Assembly (NCBI RefSeq): GCF_010723305.1
Contig: NZ_BLKW01000002.1
Span: 496,001 to 560,000 of the forward strand
Length of the DNA stretch: 64,000 bases
Source of the DNA: Mycobacterium botniense
GTDB lineage: Bacteria > Actinomycetota > Actinomycetes > Mycobacteriales > Mycobacteriaceae
Direction: 5' to 3'
The notes beneath the pieces were generated by a model. That model saw only the letters and a program-made list of their open reading frames with translations. It made no database searches and was not told the origin of the DNA. The translations under genes and the position numbers were made by a program. How positions within the stretch are numbered: position 1 is the first letter of the stretch; every line of letters begins with the position of its first letter. This document shows positions 1-9,770 of the stretch, one piece after another.

Positions 1-2
1 GC

Positions 3-1307
3 GACGACGTGCTGGCCCGCGAGCCGATGACCGGGGAGCGCGACATCCGTTCCGAGGACCGCCAATTGCTGCTCGACGCCATCTGCGCGGCGACCGACAC
101 GCTGGTCATCACCTACACCGGGGCCGACGAGCACACCGGGCATCCCCGTCCCCCCGCGGTGCCGCTCGCCGAGTTGCTCGACGCACTGGACCAGACCACC
201 GAAACACCGGTGCGCCAGCACATCCTGACCCGGCACCCGCTGCAGCCGTTCGACCGCAAGAACGTCACGCCCGGTGCGCTGACGCCCGATCAGCCGTTCA
301 CGTTCGACCCCGCGGCGCTGACCGCCGCCCGGGCGGCCGCCGGGAAACGCGGCAGCCCGAAACCCTTCATCACCGATCCGCTGCCCGCGCGTCCGGCGGA
401 CGACATCACGCTGGCCGACCTGCTGGAGTTCTTCACGGACCCGGTGAAAAGCTTTTTCCGGGCACTGGATTACACCCTGCCCGGGGATGTCCAGGTCGTC
501 AAAGACGCGATGCCGGTCGAGCTCGACCCGCTGGAAGAATGGACGGTCGGCGACCGGATACTGCGCGACCTGGTGCGCGGGATGGACCTCAACACCGCGG
601 CGCAGCTCGAGTGGCGGCGTGGCACGCTGCCGCCGGCGCAGTTGGGCTGGCGCAAAGCCGGGCAGATCCTGCACGCGGCAGCCGCGGTGGCGACCGCCGC
701 GCAGCGCTACCGGCAGGGCGCCCCGGCCGCCCACGACGTCGCCGTCGACCTCGGCGGCAACCGGCGCCTCACCGGCACGGTGAGCCCGGTGTTCGACCGC
801 CGCCTGGTCGCGGTCACCTACTCCAGGCTCGCACCCAAACACACACTGCAGGCGTGGATCTCGCTGGTTGCGCTGACCGCCGGCGAGCCGGACCGGGACT
901 GGACCGCGATCTGCGTCGGACGCGGCCGCAACGACGGCGTCAAGGTGTGCGCGTTCGGCAAACCGCCCGACGCGCTCCGCGTTCTCAACGACCTGGTCAT
1001 GCTGTTCGACGCCGGGCACCGCGAGCCGCTGCCGCTGCCGCTCACGACATCGCACACCTGGGCCGAAAAGCGCTCCCACGGCAAAGACCCGACACCCTAC
1101 GCCCGCAGAACGTGGGAGTCGCCCAACCATGACGGTGAAAACCGCGGACGCGCTCACGTGCGGGTGTGGGGAGCCAACGCTCCGCTGGAGGTGCTGCTGA
1201 CACCGCCGCGCCCGGGGGAGGAAATGCCCGGCGAAAACACCCGGCTGGGTGCGCTGGCGGCCCGGCTGTGGCTCCCGATGCTGGCCGCTGCGAGAGACCC
1301 CGGCTGA
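3..1307 (+). CDS. recC: RecC, exodeoxyribonuclease V gamma chain (C-terminal part)
   Basis: The reading frame is open from the window edge, so this is the 3' part of the gene; the GTG at position 9 is internal. RecC is the scaffold and Chi-sensing subunit of RecBCD, the helicase-nuclease that processes double-strand DNA ends. The roughly 434 residues seen match the C-terminal inactive-nuclease-like region of actinobacterial RecC, for example the acidic segment REPMTGERDIRSEDR near the edge. It ends in TGATG, so its stop overlaps the recB start by one base, and recD follows with a 4-base overlap. Family experience in mycobacteria is that RecBCD serves mainly single-strand annealing while AdnAB does most end resection; that is established knowledge, not visible here. 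The identification rests on both sequence and order. Confidence 0.93.
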   Translation, partial: DDVLAREPMTGERDIRSEDRQLLLDAICAATDTLVITYTGADEHTGHPRPPAVPLAELLDALDQTTETPVRQHILTRHPLQPFDRKNVTPGALTPDQPFTFDPAALTAARAAAGKRGSPKPFITDPLPARPADDITLADLLEFFTDPVKSFFRALDYTLPGDVQVVKDAMPVELDPLEEWTVGDRILRDLVRGMDLNTAAQLEWRRGTLPPAQLGWRKAGQILHAAAAVATAAQRYRQGAPAAHDVAVDLGGNRRLTGTVSPVFDRRLVAVTYSRLAPKHTLQAWISLVALTAGEPDRDWTAICVGRGRNDGVKVCAFGKPPDALRVLNDLVMLFDAGHREPLPLPLTTSHTWAEKRSHGKDPTPYARRTWESPNHDGENRGRAHVRVWGANAPLEVLLTPPRPGEEMPGENTRLGALAARLWLPMLAAARDPG

Positions 1308-4300
1308 TGGATCGCTTCGATCTGCTGGGTCCGCTGCCGCGCGCGGGCTCCACCACCGTGCTGGAGGCCAGCGCCGGCACCGGCAAGACGTTCACGCTGG
1401 CCGGGCTGGTCACCCGCTACCTGACCGAAACCGACACCACGCTCGATCAACTGCTGCTGATCACGTTCAACCAAAACGCCAGCCGCGAGCTTCGCGAACG
1501 CGTCCGCGGCCAGATTGTCGAGGCGGCAGCCGCGTTGGAGAATCCCGGCGCGCACCGCAACGAGCTGATCGAGCATCTGCTGCGCGGCAGCGCCCATGAG
1601 CGCGCGACCCGTCGAGCGCGGCTGCGTGACGCGCTGGCCAACTTCGACGCGGCCACCATCGCCACCACCCACGAGTTCTGCGGTCGGGTACTGAAATCGC
1701 TTGGCGTCGCCGGTGATACCGCCGCCGGCGTCACACTGCAGACACGCCTCGACGAGCTGGTCACCGAGACCGTCGACGACCTGTATCTCGCGACGTTCGG
1801 CAGCGGCGACCACGACCCGCCGCTGAGCCGCCAGCAGGCGCTGGAGCTGGCCCGCGCGGTCGTCAACGACCCGTGCGCGCAGCTGCGGCCGCACGATCCC
1901 GGCCCCGACAGCGAGGCCGGTGCCCGGCTGCGCTTCGCCGAAGCGGTGAAAACAGAACTCGACCACCGCAAGCGCCGGCGCCGCGTGCTGGGCTACAGCG
2001 ACTTGCTCACCCGGCTGGCGGACACCCTGGAGGCGGCGGACTCCCCGGCCCGCGACCGGATGCGGCGGCGCTGGCGCATTGTGCTGGTCGACGAGTTCCA
2101 GGACACCGATCCCATCCAGTGGCGGGTGCTCGAGTGCGCGTTCAGCGGGCATGCGACGCTGATCCTGATCGGCGACCCCAAACAAGCCATCTACGGTTTC
2201 CGCGGCGGTGACATCTACACCTACCTCGCCGCGGCCCGCACCGCCGACGCCCGCTACACGCTGGGCGTCAACTGGCGCAGCGACCGGGTGCTCGTCGAGA
2301 GCCTGCACACGGTGCTGGGCGGCGCGGCGCTGGGCCACCCGGAGATCGTCGTACACGACATCGAGGCCCGCCACGACGGGCACCGGCTGGCCGGCGCACC
2401 CCACAACGCGCCGTTTCGGCTGCGCGTCGTCAAACGCCGCGCCCTCGGCTATGGCGGCACCGACAACATCCCCATCGCCCGGCTGCGCCAACACATCCCC
2501 GCCGATCTGGCCGGCGATATCGCCGGGCTGCTGGCCAGCGGTGCCCGCTACGAGGGCCGCCCCGTGGTGGCCGGAGATATCGCGGTGATCGTGGAGCGCC
2601 ACGAAGATGCGCGCGCCTGCCGCGATGCCCTGGCCGCAGCCGGCATCGCGGCGGTCTACACCGGTGACACCGATGTGTTCGACTCCCCGGCCGCCACCGA
2701 CTGGCTGTGCCTGCTGGACGCGTTCGACGCGCCACACCGCAGCGGGCTGGTCCGCGCTGCCGCCTGCACGGTGTTTTTCGGTGAGACCGCAGAAACCCTT
2801 GCCGCCCAAGGCGATACGCTCACCGATCGGGTAGCGGACACGCTGCGGGAGTGGGCCGATCACGCCCGCCACCGCGGGGTGGCGGCGGTGTTCGAAGCCG
2901 CCCAGCTGCGCGGCATGGGCCGGCGTGTGCTGGCCCAGCACGGCGGCGAGCGGTACCTGACCGACCTGGCGCACATTGCGCAGCTGCTGCACGAGACCGC
3001 CCATCGGCAACACTACGGCCTGTCGGCGCTGCGGGATTGGCTGCGCCGCCAATGTGACAGCCGCACCCGGGTGAGCGAGCACACCCGCCGGCTGGACAGC
3101 GACGCGGGCGCGGTGCAGATCATGACGGTGTTCGTCGCCAAGGGGCTGCAGTTCCCGATCGTGTACCTGCCGTTCGCGTTCAATCGCTATGTCGGCAGCG
3201 CCGACATACTGCTCTATCACGATGAGGAGGACACCCGCTGCCTCGATATCGGCGGTAAGCACAGTCCCGGCCGTGCCCGCGTCGAGGAACTGAACCGGCG
3301 CGAGGCTGCGCGCGACAACATCCGGGCCACCTATGTCGCGCTCACCCGGGCGCAGTCGCAGGTGGTGGCGTGGTGGGCGCCAACCCGCGACGAACCCAAC
3401 GGCGGGCTGTCGCGGCTGTTGCGCGGCCGCGGCAGGGGCGAGGCCGAGGTGCCCGACACCTGTGCGCCGGCCATCACCGACGACGACGCGTGGGCGGCGT
3501 TGAAGAAATGGGAGGCCGTGGGCGGGCCGGTGGTGGAAGAATCGGTCCCCGTCACCCCCTCGGCTGTGCAAACACCGCAGCCGGCAGTGGATTTCGCGGT
3601 GCGCCATTTCCACCGCCCGATCGACACCGGCTGGCGGCGCACCTCGTATTCGGCTTTGGTCCGCGACGCCGCGCCGGTGAGCTCAGCGGGTATCGGCAGC
3701 GAACCGGAGGTTTCTGCGCGCGACGACGAGGTCGACGGTGTGGTGGTCAGCACACCCAGCCCCGGCGGCAGCGTTACCTCGCCGCTGGCCGCGATGCCCT
3801 CCGGCGCGGCGTTCGGTTCGCTGGTCCACGCGGTATTGGAGACCGCCGATATTTCCGCCGCCGACCTGGCCGGCGAGTTGGGCGCCCAGGTGCGCCGGCA
3901 CGCCACGTGGTGGGTGGTCGACGTCGCCGCCGACGAGCTGGCCGCCGCGTTGCTGCCGATGCTCGACACCCCGCTGGGCCCGCTCACCAGCGGGCTGACG
4001 TTGCGGCAGATCGGCGTGCGCGACCGGCTGCGGGAGCTGGCGTTTGAGATCCCACTGGCCGGGGGTGATCTGCGCGGCCCAGCGCCGCACGTGTCGTTGT
4101 CCGACGTGGGCGAGCTGCTGCGCGCCCATCTGCCCCCAGACGATCCGCTGGCGGCATACGCCGACCGGCTGGCGTCCCCCGGGTTGGGTGGGCAGTCGCT
4201 GCGCGGCTACCTGGCGGGCTCGATCGACGCGGTGCTGCGGCTGCCCGGGCCGCGTTATGTGGTGGTCGACTACAAAACCAACCACCTTGGCGACACGGCC

Positions 4301-4588
4301 GCCGACTACAGCCGCGACCGACTGGCCGAGGCGATGCTGCATTCGGACTATCCGCTGCAGGCGGTGTTGTATTCGGTTGTCCTGCACCGATTCCTGCGAT
4401 GGCGTCAGCCCGGCTACGACCCGGCCGTACATCTGGGCGGGGTGCTGTATCTGTTCCTGCGCGGCATGTGTGGCGCCGACACCCCCGTGATCGGCGGTCA
4501 TCCCTGCGGCGTGTTCAGCTGGCAGCCGCCGGCTGGGCTGGTGGCCGGGCTCTCCGAACTGCTCAGTGAAGGGAGGCGAACAGCATGA
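1307..4588 (+). CDS. recB: RecB, exodeoxyribonuclease V beta chain
   Basis: 1093-residue UvrD-type 3'-5' helicase with a C-terminal nuclease, the motor and cutting subunit of RecBCD. Walker A is EASAGTGKTF at residues 20-29 (Lys27). Walker B/motif II follows as LVDEFQDTDPIQW and motif III as LIGDPKQAIYGFRGGD. Near the C-terminus the RecB nuclease signature GSIDAVLRLP...VVDYKTN places the catalytic Asp-Tyr-Lys at about 988-990, so the nuclease looks intact. An in-frame GTG further upstream exists inside recC, but the ATG that overlaps the recC stop gives the family length and puts Walker A where expected. Its stop lies inside the recD start (ATGA), implying translational coupling. Confidence 0.97.
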   Translation: MDRFDLLGPLPRAGSTTVLEASAGTGKTFTLAGLVTRYLTETDTTLDQLLLITFNQNASRELRERVRGQIVEAAAALENPGAHRNELIEHLLRGSAHERATRRARLRDALANFDAATIATTHEFCGRVLKSLGVAGDTAAGVTLQTRLDELVTETVDDLYLATFGSGDHDPPLSRQQALELARAVVNDPCAQLRPHDPGPDSEAGARLRFAEAVKTELDHRKRRRRVLGYSDLLTRLADTLEAADSPARDRMRRRWRIVLVDEFQDTDPIQWRVLECAFSGHATLILIGDPKQAIYGFRGGDIYTYLAAARTADARYTLGVNWRSDRVLVESLHTVLGGAALGHPEIVVHDIEARHDGHRLAGAPHNAPFRLRVVKRRALGYGGTDNIPIARLRQHIPADLAGDIAGLLASGARYEGRPVVAGDIAVIVERHEDARACRDALAAAGIAAVYTGDTDVFDSPAATDWLCLLDAFDAPHRSGLVRAAACTVFFGETAETLAAQGDTLTDRVADTLREWADHARHRGVAAVFEAAQLRGMGRRVLAQHGGERYLTDLAHIAQLLHETAHRQHYGLSALRDWLRRQCDSRTRVSEHTRRLDSDAGAVQIMTVFVAKGLQFPIVYLPFAFNRYVGSADILLYHDEEDTRCLDIGGKHSPGRARVEELNRREAARDNIRATYVALTRAQSQVVAWWAPTRDEPNGGLSRLLRGRGRGEAEVPDTCAPAITDDDAWAALKKWEAVGGPVVEESVPVTPSAVQTPQPAVDFAVRHFHRPIDTGWRRTSYSALVRDAAPVSSAGIGSEPEVSARDDEVDGVVVSTPSPGGSVTSPLAAMPSGAAFGSLVHAVLETADISAADLAGELGAQVRRHATWWVVDVAADELAAALLPMLDTPLGPLTSGLTLRQIGVRDRLRELAFEIPLAGGDLRGPAPHVSLSDVGELLRAHLPPDDPLAAYADRLASPGLGGQSLRGYLAGSIDAVLRLPGPRYVVVDYKTNHLGDTAADYSRDRLAEAMLHSDYPLQAVLYSVVLHRFLRWRQPGYDPAVHLGGVLYLFLRGMCGADTPVIGGHPCGVFSWQPPAGLVAGLSELLSEGRRTA

Positions 4589-6321
4589 GCGTCACCGATC
4601 GTGCGCTGCGCGCGACCGGTGTGTTGCAGGCCTTCAACCAGGCAGGGGTGCTGGATATCGCTGATGTGCATGTGGCGCAGCGTATCTGCGCGCTCGGCGA
4701 GGAGGCCGACGAACGGGTGGCGCTGGCGGTGGGGCTGCTGGTGCGGGCATTGCGGGGTGGATCGGTGTGCCTAGACCTGGCAACGGTTGCGGCGACGATC
4801 GGCGCCGACGGGTTACCGTGGCCGCAGCCCGGGCAGTGGCTGGCGGCCGTGCGGGCCAGCACGCTGGTGTGCGACCCGCCGGTGCTGCATCTCTACGGCG
4901 ATCGGCTGCTGTACTTCGACCGGTACTGGCGCGAGGAAGAACAGGTCTCTCGCGACGTGCTCGCCCTGCTCACGCCCAGGCCGCCGGCCACCGCACCCGC
5001 GTTCGGGCGGCTTTTCCCCGCCGGGTTCGACGAACAGCGGCGGGCCGCCGAAATCGCGGTGTCGCAACCGGTCACCGTGCTGACCGGGGGCCCGGGAACC
5101 GGCAAGACCACCACAGTCGCCCGTTTGCTCGCCCTGTTGGCCGAGCACGCCGAGCACACCGGCGCGTCGCGACCGCGTATGGCGTTGGCGGCGCCCACCG
5201 GCAAAGCGGCCGCCCGGCTCACCGAAGCGGTGCAGCACGAGCTGGGCAAGCTCGACGCGGTGGATCGGGAGCGGCTCGGTGAGCTGCAGGCGATGACGGT
5301 GCATCGGCTGCTGGGCCGCCGGCCCGGGTCGTCGTCGCGGTTCCGCCACGACCGCGGAAACCGGTTGCCGCACGATGTGATCGTGGTCGACGAGACCTCC
5401 ATGGTGTCGCTGACTTTGATGGCGCGGCTGCTGGAGGCGGTGCGCCCGGATGCCCGGCTCATCCTGGTGGGCGACCCCGACCAGCTGGCGTCGGTGGAGG
5501 CGGGTGCGGTGCTTGCCGATTTGGTGGACGGATTGTCGGCACGCGACGGCGTGCAGGTGGCGGCGTTGCAGACATCGCACCGGTTCGGGGAGTTGATCGG
5601 GGCGTTGGCGGCGGCGATCCGCAGCGGTGACGCCCAGCGCACGTTGGCGTTGCTGCGGTCGGGTGACGAACATGTCGACTTCGTCGAAAACCAGGATGCG
5701 ACTGACCATTTGCGCTCCGTGCTGCTGCCGCACGCGTTGCGGCTGCGGCAAGCGGCGCTGATGGGTGCCGCCGAGGCAGCGTTGACCATTTTGGGCGAGC
5801 ACCGGCTGCTTTGCGCGCACCGGGAGGGCCCTTTCGGGGTGGCGCACTGGAACCGGCAGGTCGAGCAGTGGCTAGCCGAGGAAACGGGCCAGCCGCCGTG
5901 GTCGGAATGGTACGCCGGGCGCCCACTGCTGGTGACGGCCAACGATTACGGGCTGCGCGTCTACAACGGTGACACCGGGGTGGTAGTGGCCGGACCCGAC
6001 GGTCTGCGGGCTGTCATCGCCGGTGCCACCGCAACGCTCGACTTCGCGACCAGCCGCCTGGGCGACGTCGAGACCATGCACGCCATGACCATCCACAAGT
6101 CTCAAGGCAGCCAAGCTGAGGAGGTGACAGTTCTTCTGCCGCAGGATGATTCACGACTTTTGACGCGGGAACTGTTGTATACGGCGGTCACTCGCGCGAA
6201 GAAGAGAGTGCGCGTGATCGGCTCGGAAACCTCGGTTCGCGCCGCGCTGGGGCGGCGGGCGCTGCGGGCGAGCGGGCTGCGGCAGCGGCTGGCGGGGCCG
6301 GCCGGTGCCGGCGTGGCCTAG
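4585..6321 (+). CDS. recD: RecD, exodeoxyribonuclease V alpha chain
   Basis: 578-residue superfamily 1B 5'-3' helicase, third subunit of RecBCD. Walker A GGPGTGKTTT has its Lys at residue 174. VIVVDETSMVSL is the DEXX box, LVGDPDQLASVEAG is motif III, and the C-terminal LLYTAVTRAKKRVRVIG is motif VI. The ATG overlaps the recB stop by four bases. The gene meets the next gene tail-to-tail: the tetranucleotide CTAG at 6318-6321 provides the TAG stop on both strands, so the two coding ends share four bases. Length and motif set are typical for mycobacterial RecD, and nothing looks degraded. Confidence 0.96.
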   Translation: MSVTDRALRATGVLQAFNQAGVLDIADVHVAQRICALGEEADERVALAVGLLVRALRGGSVCLDLATVAATIGADGLPWPQPGQWLAAVRASTLVCDPPVLHLYGDRLLYFDRYWREEEQVSRDVLALLTPRPPATAPAFGRLFPAGFDEQRRAAEIAVSQPVTVLTGGPGTGKTTTVARLLALLAEHAEHTGASRPRMALAAPTGKAAARLTEAVQHELGKLDAVDRERLGELQAMTVHRLLGRRPGSSSRFRHDRGNRLPHDVIVVDETSMVSLTLMARLLEAVRPDARLILVGDPDQLASVEAGAVLADLVDGLSARDGVQVAALQTSHRFGELIGALAAAIRSGDAQRTLALLRSGDEHVDFVENQDATDHLRSVLLPHALRLRQAALMGAAEAALTILGEHRLLCAHREGPFGVAHWNRQVEQWLAEETGQPPWSEWYAGRPLLVTANDYGLRVYNGDTGVVVAGPDGLRAVIAGATATLDFATSRLGDVETMHAMTIHKSQGSQAEEVTVLLPQDDSRLLTRELLYTAVTRAKKRVRVIGSETSVRAALGRRALRASGLRQRLAGPAGAGVA

Positions 6322-7742
6322 TCGATCAGGGATTGGCCCGATGGTGCGGGCCGGTGCGCACGCACCCAGGTTTGGGCAGCGACCTGGACGGCATCCCAGG
6401 GGGATCCCAGCGGGGGACAGTAGGACAGGTCCAGCTCGTTGAGGCCGTCGACGGTCATGCCGTGATAAAGCGCGGCGGCGAACGTGTCGACACGTTTGGC
6501 GATCTCGGCGCTGCGGTGCCCGACCAGTTGGGCGCCCAGCAGTTGGCCGCCGCGCCGATCACCGGTGATACGGATGTGGATGCGAGTGGCGCCCGGGTAG
6601 TAGGCCTTGTGATCATCCGGACTGGATTGGCTGGTGACGGGGATCCATCCGCGCCCGGCGGCGCGGGCTTCTTGTTCACGAAGACCGGTGCGGGCCGCGA
6701 CCAGGTCGAAGACTTTGACGACCTGGGTGCCGAGGCTGCCGGCGAAGTGGGCGTCACCCCCGACCGCGTTCTCCCCGGCGACGCGGCCTTGTTTGTGGGC
6801 GGTGGTGCCCAGCGGCAACCAGGTGACACCGAGCAGACGGTGGTGCGTGTGCACACAGTCGCCGGCAGCGAACATGTCGGGCACGCTGGTGCGCATCATG
6901 TCATCGACGACGATGGCGCCCTTGACACCCAGCTCGGCGCCGGCCTCGGCGGCCAGCCCGGTGTCGGGCCGCACGCCCACGACGACGAGGACGACATCGA
7001 CGGTGCGGCTGAGGGTTTGCCCGTCGCGGCTGGCGGTGACGCTGAGCGCGGCGGTGTCGGTGCGGGTGATTCGGCTGACCGTGGTGCTGGTGAGGACTTC
7101 CACGCCGTGGCGCTGAAGTTCGGCGCGAACAAGAGCGCCCAGTTCGGGGTCGACGGTGGGCAGCACCTCGGGCAGGGCTTCGATGTGGGTGACGGTGATA
7201 CCGCGCCGGGTGAGGGCTTCCGCCATTTCCACTCCGAGGTAGCCGGCGCCGATGATCGCCGCAGTCTTGGGGTTGCGTTGGCGCAGCGAGTCCATGACAG
7301 CGAACGTGTCGCCCATGGAGTGCAGCAGATGCACGCCGTCGGCGGGCCCGAGCGCCCCGGCTCCGGTGAGCCCGCTGATGGGCGGACGCGCGCTGACGGC
7401 TCCGGTGCCGACGATCACGGCGTCATAGCCCAGCTGTGCGGGGCTGCCGTCGCGGTGGAGCACCTCGACGGTGTGCTCGTCGGCATTGATGCGGGTGGCG
7501 GTGGTGTCGGTGCGGACCCGCATACCGGTGGCGGCGAGATCGGCGGCGCTGCGGTGGGCAAGCTGACTCCAGTGCCCGACTTCCCCGGCGACGTAGTAGG
7601 GGATGCCGCAGATGGAAAAGTTCGGGTAGGCGTCGGCCACGATGACAGTGACCTCGGTGGCGGGGTCGAGTTCGCGGGCGCGCAGTGCGGCGCTGATGCC
7701 GGCGTCGCTGCCGCCGATCACGACGATATGGCGGGCTGCCAT
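6318..7742 (-). CDS. FAD/NAD(P)-dependent disulfide reductase, CoA-disulfide-reductase-like
   Basis: 474-residue flavoprotein of the pyridine nucleotide-disulfide oxidoreductase class. The N-terminal HIVVIGGSDAGISAAL is the FAD-binding GxGxxG region. NFSICGIPYYVAG holds the single redox Cys (residue 45) typical of CoA-disulfide reductase/NADH oxidase/persulfide reductase members, which use one Cys rather than CxxxxC. IIGAGYLGVEMAEAL is the second, NAD(P)H-binding Rossmann motif, and FAAGDCV is the C-terminal FAD motif. The start has a GGGAGAG ribosome site. It is the last gene after arsM and acr3 on the same strand (37-nt gap), which suggests a role in thiol homeostasis or redox under arsenic stress. 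That role is inference; the physiological substrate (CoA disulfide, a persulfide or oxygen) cannot be read from sequence. Confidence 0.8.
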   Translation of the reverse strand: MAARHIVVIGGSDAGISAALRARELDPATEVTVIVADAYPNFSICGIPYYVAGEVGHWSQLAHRSAADLAATGMRVRTDTTATRINADEHTVEVLHRDGSPAQLGYDAVIVGTGAVSARPPISGLTGAGALGPADGVHLLHSMGDTFAVMDSLRQRNPKTAAIIGAGYLGVEMAEALTRRGITVTHIEALPEVLPTVDPELGALVRAELQRHGVEVLTSTTVSRITRTDTAALSVTASRDGQTLSRTVDVVLVVVGVRPDTGLAAEAGAELGVKGAIVVDDMMRTSVPDMFAAGDCVHTHHRLLGVTWLPLGTTAHKQGRVAGENAVGGDAHFAGSLGTQVVKVFDLVAARTGLREQEARAAGRGWIPVTSQSSPDDHKAYYPGATRIHIRITGDRRGGQLLGAQLVGHRSAEIAKRVDTFAAALYHGMTVDGLNELDLSYCPPLGSPWDAVQVAAQTWVRAHRPAPSGQSLID

Positions 7743-7779
7743 GAGCGCTCTCCCGGGGGGTGCCGGAACCGGGCGGCGC

Positions 7780-8910
7780 TCATGGCCGACCCGGCCGCGC
7801 CGTCACAGCCTGTCCGGCCGTGAGATCGGTGCGATCATCATGCGCCCAGGCCAGCCGCCGGTGCAGCCCCAGCGCCACATAGACCAGGCCCAGCAGCACC
7901 GGAACCTCGATGAGCGGGCCCACCACCCCGGCCAGCGCCTCTCCGGAGGTGGCGCCGAAAACACCGATCGCCACGGCGATGGCCAGCTCGAAGTCGTTGC
8001 TGGCGGCCGAGAAAGCCAGCGCCGCGGCACGCGGGTAGGACAACCGCAGCCCGCGGGCGATGGCGAATCCGCCGGCCCACATCACACCGAAGTAGGCCAG
8101 CAGGGGCAGCGCGATCCGGGCCACGTTCAGCGGCTGGGATGTGATCGTCTTGCCCTGCAGGGCGAACAGCACCACCACCGTGAACAGCAGCCCATACAAG
8201 GCGACCGGGCCGATGCGCGGCAGTAGCCGGCTTTCATACCACTGGCGCCCGCGCGCACGTTCGCCCAGCGTCCTGGTGAGAAATCCGGCGAGCAGCGGGA
8301 TGCCCAAGAACACCACCACGGTGAGCGCAATGGCGGCAAAGGACGCGTGCAGGTTCTGGGTAGGCAGTCCCAGCCAGCCGGGCAGCACATTGAGGTAGAA
8401 CACCCCCAGCGCGGCGTAGGTCAGCACCTGAAAAACCGCGTTAAGCGCCACCAGCACAGCAGCCATCTCCCGGTCACCGCAGGCCAGGTCGGTCCAGATG
8501 AGCACCATCGCGATGCAGCGGGCCAGCCCCACCAGGATGACCCCGGTGCGGTAGGCGGGCAGGTCGGCCAGCAGCAGCCAGGCCAGGGCGAACATCACCG
8601 CAGGACCGATGATCCAGTTGAGGATCAGCGATGTGGTGATCATGCGGCGATCGGCGGTGATCCGCCCGATCTCGGTGTAGCGGACCTTGGCCAACACCGG
8701 ATACATCATCAGCAGCAGCCCGACCGCGATCGGCAGGCTCGTGCCGTGGATCGCCACCGCGTCCAGACCATCGGCCAAACCGGGGATTACCCGCCCCAGG
8801 ACAAGCCCCGCCGCCATGGCCAGGCCGATCCAGAGCGGCAAGTACCGGTCCAGGGTGGAGAGCCTGCCGGCCACAGACGGCGCGGCAGTCGAGACGGTGT
8901 GCTCGCTCAT
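7780..8910 (-). CDS. acr3: ACR3-family arsenite efflux transporter
   Basis: 376-residue integral membrane protein of the bile-acid/arsenite permease fold, about ten hydrophobic segments. The fourth-helix signature GLARCIAMVLIWTDLACGD carries the essential Cys of Acr3, and the segment AASNDFELAIAVAIGVFG matches the conserved later motif. It exports As(III), driven by the membrane potential, in most characterised relatives. An AAGGA ribosome site lies five bases before the ATG. It sits 41 bp downstream of arsM and 37 bp upstream of the flavoenzyme, all on one strand, so the three probably form one transcript. Acr3 is sometimes labelled arsB in mycobacterial annotation, but the sequence is of the Acr3 and not the ArsB type. 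Confidence 0.93.
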   Translation of the reverse strand: MSEHTVSTAAPSVAGRLSTLDRYLPLWIGLAMAAGLVLGRVIPGLADGLDAVAIHGTSLPIAVGLLLMMYPVLAKVRYTEIGRITADRRMITTSLILNWIIGPAVMFALAWLLLADLPAYRTGVILVGLARCIAMVLIWTDLACGDREMAAVLVALNAVFQVLTYAALGVFYLNVLPGWLGLPTQNLHASFAAIALTVVVFLGIPLLAGFLTRTLGERARGRQWYESRLLPRIGPVALYGLLFTVVVLFALQGKTITSQPLNVARIALPLLAYFGVMWAGGFAIARGLRLSYPRAAALAFSAASNDFELAIAVAIGVFGATSGEALAGVVGPLIEVPVLLGLVYVALGLHRRLAWAHDDRTDLTAGQAVTARPGRP

Positions 8911-8951
8911 CGGTGTCCTTCCGGTGTGCTCACGCGGGGCCGGGGGTGCGC

Positions 8952-9770
8952 TCAGTGACTGGCGGCGACCGCAGGCTTTCTGGCGCGGATGATCGCGCCG
9001 TGCATCGCGTCGGCGACCTCGTGGGTGAAAGTCACTGCAGCATCGGTGAATCCGGCGGCCGCCAAGCCGTCGAGATATTCCTGCCTGGACAATGCCCCGG
9101 CGATGCAGCCGACGTAGGAGCCACGTGCGGCCCGTTGCGCGGGGCTGAGGTGGTCTTCGGCGACGACGTCGCAGATTCCGATGCGCCCCCCGGGAGCCAG
9201 CACACGGTACATGTCGGCGAGCACCGCCGGTTTGTCGACCGACAGGTTGATCACACAGTTGGAGATCACCACGTCGACGCTGGCGTCGGGCAGCGGGATG
9301 TCCTCGATAGTGCCCTTGCGGAACTCGGCGTTGCTGATACCGGCCTCGGCTTTGTTCGCCTCGGCGAGGGCGAGCATCTCGTCGGTCATGTCCACGCCGT
9401 ACGCGAACCCGGCGGGCCCCACCCGCCGCGCCGACAGCAGCACGTCGATCCCGCCACCCGAACCCACGTCGAGGACGCGTTCGCCCGGGCGCAGTTCGGC
9501 GACGGCGGTGGGGTTACCGCACCCCAAGCTCGCCGCCACCGCGTCGGCGGGTAGCTCGCAGTGCTCCTCGGCACCGTAACGCCCGGCACCGAAGAGGCTG
9601 CCTTCGTCGACCGAATCGCTCGATCCGCAGCAGCTCGCGGCGGTGAGCACATCGCTGTTGGTGGCGCCGCTGCCGATCGCGCCGGCGGCTGCCCGGTACC
9701 GGGCCCGGACCTGATCACGCAGCTCGTCAGCCCGGATCGCAGCCATCCCGACGGCCCTTTCCTCGACCAT
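8952..9770 (-). CDS. arsM: Arsenite S-adenosylmethionine methyltransferase ArsM
   Basis: 272-residue cytosolic class I SAM methyltransferase that methylates trivalent arsenic. The SAM-binding loop is VLDVGSGGGIDVLLSA, followed by DMTDEMLALA. The conserved arsenic-binding cysteines are visible in AASCCGSSDS, SNCVINLS and SYVGCIAGALS. Two ATG starts are possible: the one used here has GGAAGGG upstream, while an ATG eight codons later has GAGGAAAGG at a good distance. It is the first gene of the arsM-acr3-flavoenzyme set. No arsR-like gene occurs in this neighbourhood, so control must come from elsewhere or from a regulator outside the window. Confidence 0.93.
   Translation of the reverse strand: MVEERAVGMAAIRADELRDQVRARYRAAAGAIGSGATNSDVLTAASCCGSSDSVDEGSLFGAGRYGAEEHCELPADAVAASLGCGNPTAVAELRPGERVLDVGSGGGIDVLLSARRVGPAGFAYGVDMTDEMLALAEANKAEAGISNAEFRKGTIEDIPLPDASVDVVISNCVINLSVDKPAVLADMYRVLAPGGRIGICDVVAEDHLSPAQRAARGSYVGCIAGALSRQEYLDGLAAAGFTDAAVTFTHEVADAMHGAIIRARKPAVAASH

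Noticed and set aside
1166..1306. Longer RecB reading frame starting inside recC
   Set aside because: The extra 47 codons are low-information and lie in recC; the ATG overlapping the recC stop gives family length.
1154..3613. Very long open frame on the minus strand opposite recB
   Set aside because: High-GC DNA keeps antisense frames open; the translation has no domain and recB on the other strand is unambiguous. The same applies to the long antisense frames at 18.7-20.2, 20.7-22.2, 31.3-33.1, 38.6-40.2 and 58.8-63.7 kb.
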